From the NCBI GenBank assembly GCA_015075275.1, contig JABTUU010000001.1:310001-374000 (forward strand): 64,000 nt of DNA. Direction: 5' to 3'. The notes below the pieces were generated by a model. The model did no database searches and was not told the origin of the DNA. It saw nothing but the letters and a program-made list of their open reading frames with translations. The position numbers were made by a program, and so were the translations under genes. Position 1 is the first letter of the stretch, and each line of letters begins with the position of its first letter. Origin of the DNA: Anaerolineales bacterium. GTDB lineage: Bacteria > Chloroflexota > Anaerolineae > Anaerolineales > Villigracilaceae. Positions 60,379 to 64,000 of this stretch are shown piece by piece.

Positions 60379-60867
60379 ATGCCGAATTTACAACCCCAGC
60401 ACGTTCAAAAGATTCATGAATTGATTGATGCAGGACAAATTATTATAGCGATCCAAGCGTATCGCGACGCGACAGGCGTTAATCTGGCGGAAGCGAAACG
60501 AGCGATCGAGGAGATGGCGCGAATAGAGGCGATCAGACCTCCCTCAAGCGCGCGCGACTTTGACAATCCCGTTCTCGAAAGCAAGATTCGATCTATGCTC
60601 GCCAAAGGCAAGAAGATCGAAGCCGTAAAAATTTATCGCGAAGAATACGGCATCGGCTTGAAAGAGGCAAAAGACGCGGTGACTCGGATCGCAGCGGCTA
60701 TGCCGCACGACCTATCAAAGAACGCGCCGTATGAATCCGCGATTGAGAACGATCCGTTTGCGCATGATGCGGGAAGCGGCGCGCGCGTTGTTGTGTTGCT
60801 TGCAGCGGTGGGCGGAGTGATCGCCTGCGGGATAGCGACGGTTGTATTATTTCTTGGAGGTAAATAA
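60379..60867 (+). CDS. Tandem L7/L12 C-terminal-like domains with membrane anchor
   Basis: A 162-residue protein with AGGAG upstream. Two helical repeats resemble the C-terminal fold of ribosomal protein L7/L12: IIIAIQAYRDATGVNLAEAK and KIEAVKIYREEYGIGLKEAK. A single C-terminal membrane span (about 137-158) follows an acidic linker. Stand-alone proteins with this repeat are seen in other bacteria with no known function. It is followed by the DUF3054 gene, whose start overlaps its stop by one base. Confidence 0.75.
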   Translation: MPNLQPQHVQKIHELIDAGQIIIAIQAYRDATGVNLAEAKRAIEEMARIEAIRPPSSARDFDNPVLESKIRSMLAKGKKIEAVKIYREEYGIGLKEAKDAVTRIAAAMPHDLSKNAPYESAIENDPFAHDAGSGARVVVLLAAVGGVIACGIATVVLFLGGK

Positions 60868-61250
60868 TGTCGAAAAAAGCGTTAGCCATTAGCGATGCGA
60901 TCGCGATCGCGGTCGTCACCGCTGTCGGATATGTTTTTCATGGAGATATGGACTGGTCGGTTATTCCACGCTTTCTTATTATCTTCATTCCGCTCGTTGC
61001 GGCGTGGTTTGCCCTCGCTCCCGGATTGGGACTCTTCCGAATGGAGATTGTTTCAGACCCGAAGCAGCTTTGGCGTCCTGCCTTAATCATGCTGGTCGCT
61101 GCGCCTTTTGCGGCGCAGTTGCGCGCAAACTTGCTTGGCGCGGCGACAGTATTGCTGATATTTGCGAACATTTTGGTCGGTATGTCCATGTTGGGAATGG
61201 CGCTCTGGCGTGGAATATATCTTTTCTTTTTCCTCAAACGTGAAAAATAA
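60867..61250 (+). CDS. DUF3054 membrane protein
   Basis: A 127-residue protein with four spans. The pattern AISDAIAIAVVTAVGYVFHG, PRFLIIFIPLVAAWFALAPG and LRANLLGAATVLLIF identifies DUF3054. Function unknown. It overlaps the upstream stop by one base, so the two are coupled. Confidence 0.85.
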   Translation: MSKKALAISDAIAIAVVTAVGYVFHGDMDWSVIPRFLIIFIPLVAAWFALAPGLGLFRMEIVSDPKQLWRPALIMLVAAPFAAQLRANLLGAATVLLIFANILVGMSMLGMALWRGIYLFFFLKREK

Positions 61251-61309
61251 CCAAACAGTGTTTTCGTGAATGTCTTCTTTCTATATTTGCGATTTAGAAA
61301 AATGAACCT

Positions 61310-61930
61310 ATGAACGAGCAGGCTCTCATCGCCGACGTAAGAAATGGCAGCCTGGACGCCTTCAACACGCTCGTCTTGCATTATCAAGACAGCGTGTTTA
61401 ACGCTGCCTTACGCATCCTCGGCGACGAGGAGCAAGCTGCCGACGCGTCGCAGGAGACGTTCATCTCCGCCTTCAGAAGCATCGCTTCGTTCCGCGGCGG
61501 ATCGTTTAAAGCGTGGCTTATGCGCTCCGTTACCAACGCATGCTACGATGAATTGCGCCGCCAGAAACGCCAACCGACGATTCCGCTCGAACCTGACGCC
61601 GACGATGGCGACGAAGTCGAATCGCCGCGCTGGCTCGCCGACCCGAACATGACTCCCGCTCAACAAGCCGAAGCCGCCGAAGTCGAACACGCGATCCAAC
61701 ATTGCCTCGATGCTCTGCCTCTTGAATTTAAAACGGTTGTGGTCATGGCGGATATTCAAGGTATGGATTACGCTGAAGTCGCCACAGCGATTCGCGCGCC
61801 GCTTGGCACCGTTAAGAGCCGTCTCGCGCGCGCGCGCTTGAGATTGCGCGAGTGTCTGCAAGGTTTTGCGGAACTTTTGCCCGCATCTTATCGTCTAATA
61901 AGCGACGCCGCTCTGCGTTCGTCAAAATGA
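61310..61930 (+). CDS. ECF-type RNA polymerase sigma factor
   Basis: A 206-residue sigma70-family protein. Region 2 (about 15-85) includes YQDSVFNAALRILGDEEQAA and AFRSIASFRGGSFKAWL; region 4 (about 130-190) includes TVVVMADIQGMDYAEVATAI and PLGTVKSRLARARLRLRECL. No regions 1.1 or 3, as expected for ECF factors. Its stop overlaps the next ATG (ATGA), which encodes its likely anti-sigma factor. Confidence 0.95.
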   Translation: MNEQALIADVRNGSLDAFNTLVLHYQDSVFNAALRILGDEEQAADASQETFISAFRSIASFRGGSFKAWLMRSVTNACYDELRRQKRQPTIPLEPDADDGDEVESPRWLADPNMTPAQQAEAAEVEHAIQHCLDALPLEFKTVVVMADIQGMDYAEVATAIRAPLGTVKSRLARARLRLRECLQGFAELLPASYRLISDAALRSSK

Positions 61931-62556
61931 ATTGTTTTATGAATCAACGCGACCTCGAACTTCTCTCCGCTTATTTAGATCAACAGATTGCCCCGTCTGA
62001 TGCGGCGCGCTTGGAAGCGCGCCTTGAATTTGATAAAGAACTTGCCGCAACTCTCGGCGATTTGCGCGCCGCTCGAACTGCGTTGCGCCAATTGCCTAAA
62101 CGCCGAGCGCCGTGTAATTTTACGCTTACGCGGAATATGGTAGGACTCAACCCCCCGCTCCCGCGTGTTTATCCTATATTTCGGTTCGCGACGGTTGCGG
62201 CGACATTATTATTCTTCTTCACGTTTGGCGTGAATATGACGACTTCACGATCAATGCAACTGTCGGCGGCCGCCGCGCCGGCGCCCTATGCCGCGCAAGA
62301 AGCCGTCGTAACAGACGAGAGTATGCCCGTCTTTGCGCCCGGCTTGACGACTCCCGAATCGTTGGCATTGCCCGATGAGGAGAATCCTATGCCGACGGAA
62401 GAAGTCGCCGCGGCAAAACTCAGAGAAACCGGCGATGAGCGTTCCATGACATCGCTGATTTCGTCTACATGGCAGACGGCGTTTGCTCTTGTTGCCGTGT
62501 TATGCGGAGCGGTCATGGCGATATTGCGTCGCGTCGCCTCCAATCGTTGGAAATGA
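61927..62556 (+). CDS. Membrane-bound anti-sigma factor without zinc motif
   Basis: A 209-residue protein from the ATGA overlap at 61927; an ATG at 61939 is an alternative. The N-terminal helical domain (MNQRDLELLSAYLDQQI) has the anti-sigma layout but no HxxxCxxC zinc site. One span lies near residues 76-96 and a second near 182-202, with a region between them of about 85 residues probably outside the cell. It likely holds the adjacent sigma factor at the membrane. Confidence 0.82.
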   Translation: MNCFMNQRDLELLSAYLDQQIAPSDAARLEARLEFDKELAATLGDLRAARTALRQLPKRRAPCNFTLTRNMVGLNPPLPRVYPIFRFATVAATLLFFFTFGVNMTTSRSMQLSAAAAPAPYAAQEAVVTDESMPVFAPGLTTPESLALPDEENPMPTEEVAAAKLRETGDERSMTSLISSTWQTAFALVAVLCGAVMAILRRVASNRWK

Positions 62557-62592
62557 TGTAAGAGGGGGCGCGTTGTCCCGTTCTTTATAGAT

Positions 62593-63087
62593 ATGACGGA
62601 TTCTGATTTTAATTTCTGCCCCCGTTGCGGAGCATTGGTGACGCACGTCGAAAAATTTGGGCGTGTGCGTCCCGTATGCCAGCAGTGCGGATGGATTCAT
62701 TTTGTAGACCCGAAGGTCGCGGCGGCGGCGTTGGTTGTTCAAGCGGGGCGCGTGCTGTTGGTGCGGCGCGTCAACGAACCGTTTCGCGGACTGTGGACTC
62801 TGCCGGCGGGATTCGTGAACGGCGGCGAGGATCCCGCCGAGGCGGCGGAGCGCGAATGTTTAGAGGAGACAGGACTCACGGTGCGAGCGTTGCGCGTATT
62901 TGATATAGTGCCGGGGCGCGAGCATCCGCGCGGCGCAGATTTTGTCATCATCTATCTTACTGAGTTTATCGGCGGCGATTTGCGGGCGGATGACGACGCC
63001 GACGCGGTGGAGTGGTTCGATGGGGATCATCTGCCGCCGCTTGCCTTTCGCGCTACGCGAAAGGCGTTGCAATCGTTGTATGCTTGA
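62593..63087 (+). CDS. Nudix hydrolase with N-terminal zinc ribbon
   Basis: A 164-residue protein with zinc ribbon FNFCPRCG...CQQCGW (residues about 6-35) followed by a Nudix domain. The box is GGEDPAEAAERECLEETGL. This NudC-like fusion hydrolyses NAD-like or ADP-ribose-type substrates in relatives. The SQPWPFPxS motif of true NudC is absent, so the substrate is open. It overlaps the MEMO gene by eight bases. Confidence 0.92.
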   Translation: MTDSDFNFCPRCGALVTHVEKFGRVRPVCQQCGWIHFVDPKVAAAALVVQAGRVLLVRRVNEPFRGLWTLPAGFVNGGEDPAEAAERECLEETGLTVRALRVFDIVPGREHPRGADFVIIYLTEFIGGDLRADDDADAVEWFDGDHLPPLAFRATRKALQSLYA

Positions 63088-63901
63088 CGTTCGCCCGTCT
63101 CCGATCGCTGGGACTTGGTATGAGGGGAATGCAAAAATGCTGGTTCGAGTTGTTGACGATTATTTGAATAATGCGCAGTTGCCTGAATTGAATGGAGAGG
63201 TGATTGCTGTCATCGCGCCGCACGCGGGTCATCGCTATTCGGGTGCGGTGGCGGGCTATGCGTTTGCTGCCGTTAAAAAATTACAGCCTGATTTGGTCGC
63301 GGTGATTGCCCCGTTCCATAATTTATCGAATCATCCATTGCTCACAACTGCGCACGACGCGTATGGCACTCCGCTCGGGGACATCGAAGTGGACAAGTCT
63401 GCGCTGGCTGAGTTATCTTCGCATCTCGATATTCCCATTACGCTAATTTTTGCGGACAAAGAACATTCGCTTGAAATTGAACTCCCGTTTCTGCAACGCG
63501 CATTGACAGGTGAATTCAAACTATTGCCCATCATGATCCGCGCGCAGGAAGTGAACGTGGCAAAGAAACTCGGTCTCGCGCTGGCTCAGGTTCTAAGAGA
63601 TAAAAACGCTTTACTGGTCGCCTCCACCGACCTTTCCCACTTTTACGATCAAACTACTGCCAAGCTACTCGATGCGGAAATGCTAAAACGCTTCGAGTCG
63701 TTCGACCCCGAATCCATTTTTGAAGCGGAGCACACTGGTAAAGCCTTCGCCTGCGGACATGCCGCCGTCGCCGCTGTGTTGTGGGCGTCGCGCGAACTCG
63801 GCGCGAACAAGGTGCAAATTTTACGTCGCGCCACCTCAGGCGATGTGACGGGAGATTTTAAGTCTGTTGTGGGGTATGGGGCGGGGGTGGTGTTGAGGTA
63901 A
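63080..63901 (+). CDS. MEMO1/AmmeMemoRadiSam B family protein
   Basis: A 273-residue protein from the ATG at 63080, overlapping the Nudix stop. Family motifs: PSPIAGTWYEGN, VIAPHAGHRYSG, KEHSLEIELPFLQ and ASTDLSHFYD, followed by FACGHAAVAAVL. It resembles extradiol dioxygenases with a His-based metal site. Bacterial members often sit with AmmeA and radical SAM partners; neither is visible here. Function uncertain. Confidence 0.9.
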   Translation: MLDVRPSPIAGTWYEGNAKMLVRVVDDYLNNAQLPELNGEVIAVIAPHAGHRYSGAVAGYAFAAVKKLQPDLVAVIAPFHNLSNHPLLTTAHDAYGTPLGDIEVDKSALAELSSHLDIPITLIFADKEHSLEIELPFLQRALTGEFKLLPIMIRAQEVNVAKKLGLALAQVLRDKNALLVASTDLSHFYDQTTAKLLDAEMLKRFESFDPESIFEAEHTGKAFACGHAAVAAVLWASRELGANKVQILRRATSGDVTGDFKSVVGYGAGVVLR

Positions 63902-63942
63902 GATATATGGAATAAATTAGGCGGGATAAATAAATTTCAAGT

Positions 63943-63948
63943 TACAAT
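63943..63948 (+). promoter_or_regulatory. -10 element, near-leaderless start
   Basis: TACAAT predicts +1 at 63955, two bases before the ATG at 63957. Confidence 0.35.
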
Positions 63949-63956
63949 TCTACGCA

Positions 63957-64000
63957 ATGTCTTCCTTCGTTCAAATCGTTGTCAACGTGCCAGCCATTGC
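63957..64000 (+). CDS. 5' end of a gene, possibly priA
   Basis: Fourteen codons are visible (MSSFVQIVVNVPAI). The pattern resembles the N-terminal strand of the primosomal helicase PriA. Too little is present for more. Confidence 0.35.
   Translation, partial: MSSFVQIVVNVPAI

Overview
The window reads as a chromosomal segment of a Chloroflexota bacterium, most likely class Anaerolineae. This is inferred from the gene set, not from a marker gene. It combines lipoproteins with proline/threonine-rich linkers, M29 aminopeptidases, DUF4388 plus a Ras-like GTPase, very large multi-GAF kinases and a Zn-dependent dehydrogenase fused to a Gfo/Idh/MocA oxidoreductase. Coding density is high. One tRNA gene (Glu, CTC) is present. 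There is no rRNA, CRISPR array or prophage.

Layout. (1) 1-9931, minus strand: a cytochrome c maturation (Ccm, System I) operon in the order ccmE-ccmF-ccmH-ccmG-zinc ribbon/CcmI-like-cytochrome c lipoprotein-ccmA-ccmB-ccmC-ccmD-like, followed by a lytic-transglycosylase-like gene cut by the window edge. CcmE carries the CxxxY form of the heme site, and the second heme domain of the cytochrome has lost both axial ligands. (2) 10078-15058: an aldo/keto reductase, a LysM lipoprotein, a peptide-type solute-binding protein and a membrane-anchored gluzincin peptidase. (3) 15195-29439, plus strand: nine closely packed genes (DUF4388, small GTPase, alpha/beta hydrolase, left-handed beta-helix protein, acyl-ACP-reductase-like enzyme, response regulator with degenerate GGDEF, a 2,477-residue histidine kinase with about 11 GAF domains, a CheY-like regulator and a second alpha/beta hydrolase lacking its nucleophile). 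This is the best candidate in the window for an undescribed system. (4) 29478-34527: a TPP riboswitch with thiamine pyrophosphokinase, a ThiBPQ-type thiamine importer and a DUF402 gene. (5) 34552-37364: small membrane proteins, DUF4126, DUF2085 and phosphofructokinase. (6) 37369-40077: a possible 18-codon gene with its own promoter, then two 453-bp IS1-like remnants (98% identical, same orientation) flanking a gene split by an A7 run. (7) 40182-50839: DUF4173, a queuosine-precursor transporter, tRNA-Glu, glucan phosphorylase, rhodanese, two M29 aminopeptidases, the fused oxidoreductase with heptanucleotide repeat tracts, and a Nudix protein. (8) 50952-64000: a GNAT-like protein, a membrane histidine kinase, a GH13 enzyme with a histone-H1-like tail, a PIG-L deacetylase, GreA, LysS, a tandem L7/L12-like membrane protein, DUF3054, an ECF sigma/anti-sigma pair, a Nudix with zinc ribbon, a MEMO family protein and probably the first codons of priA.

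At window scale, several operon-leading genes have no Shine-Dalgarno sequence. Instead a -10 hexamer sits so that transcription should begin at, or within three bases of, the ATG. This suggests that leaderless mRNAs are common in this organism.
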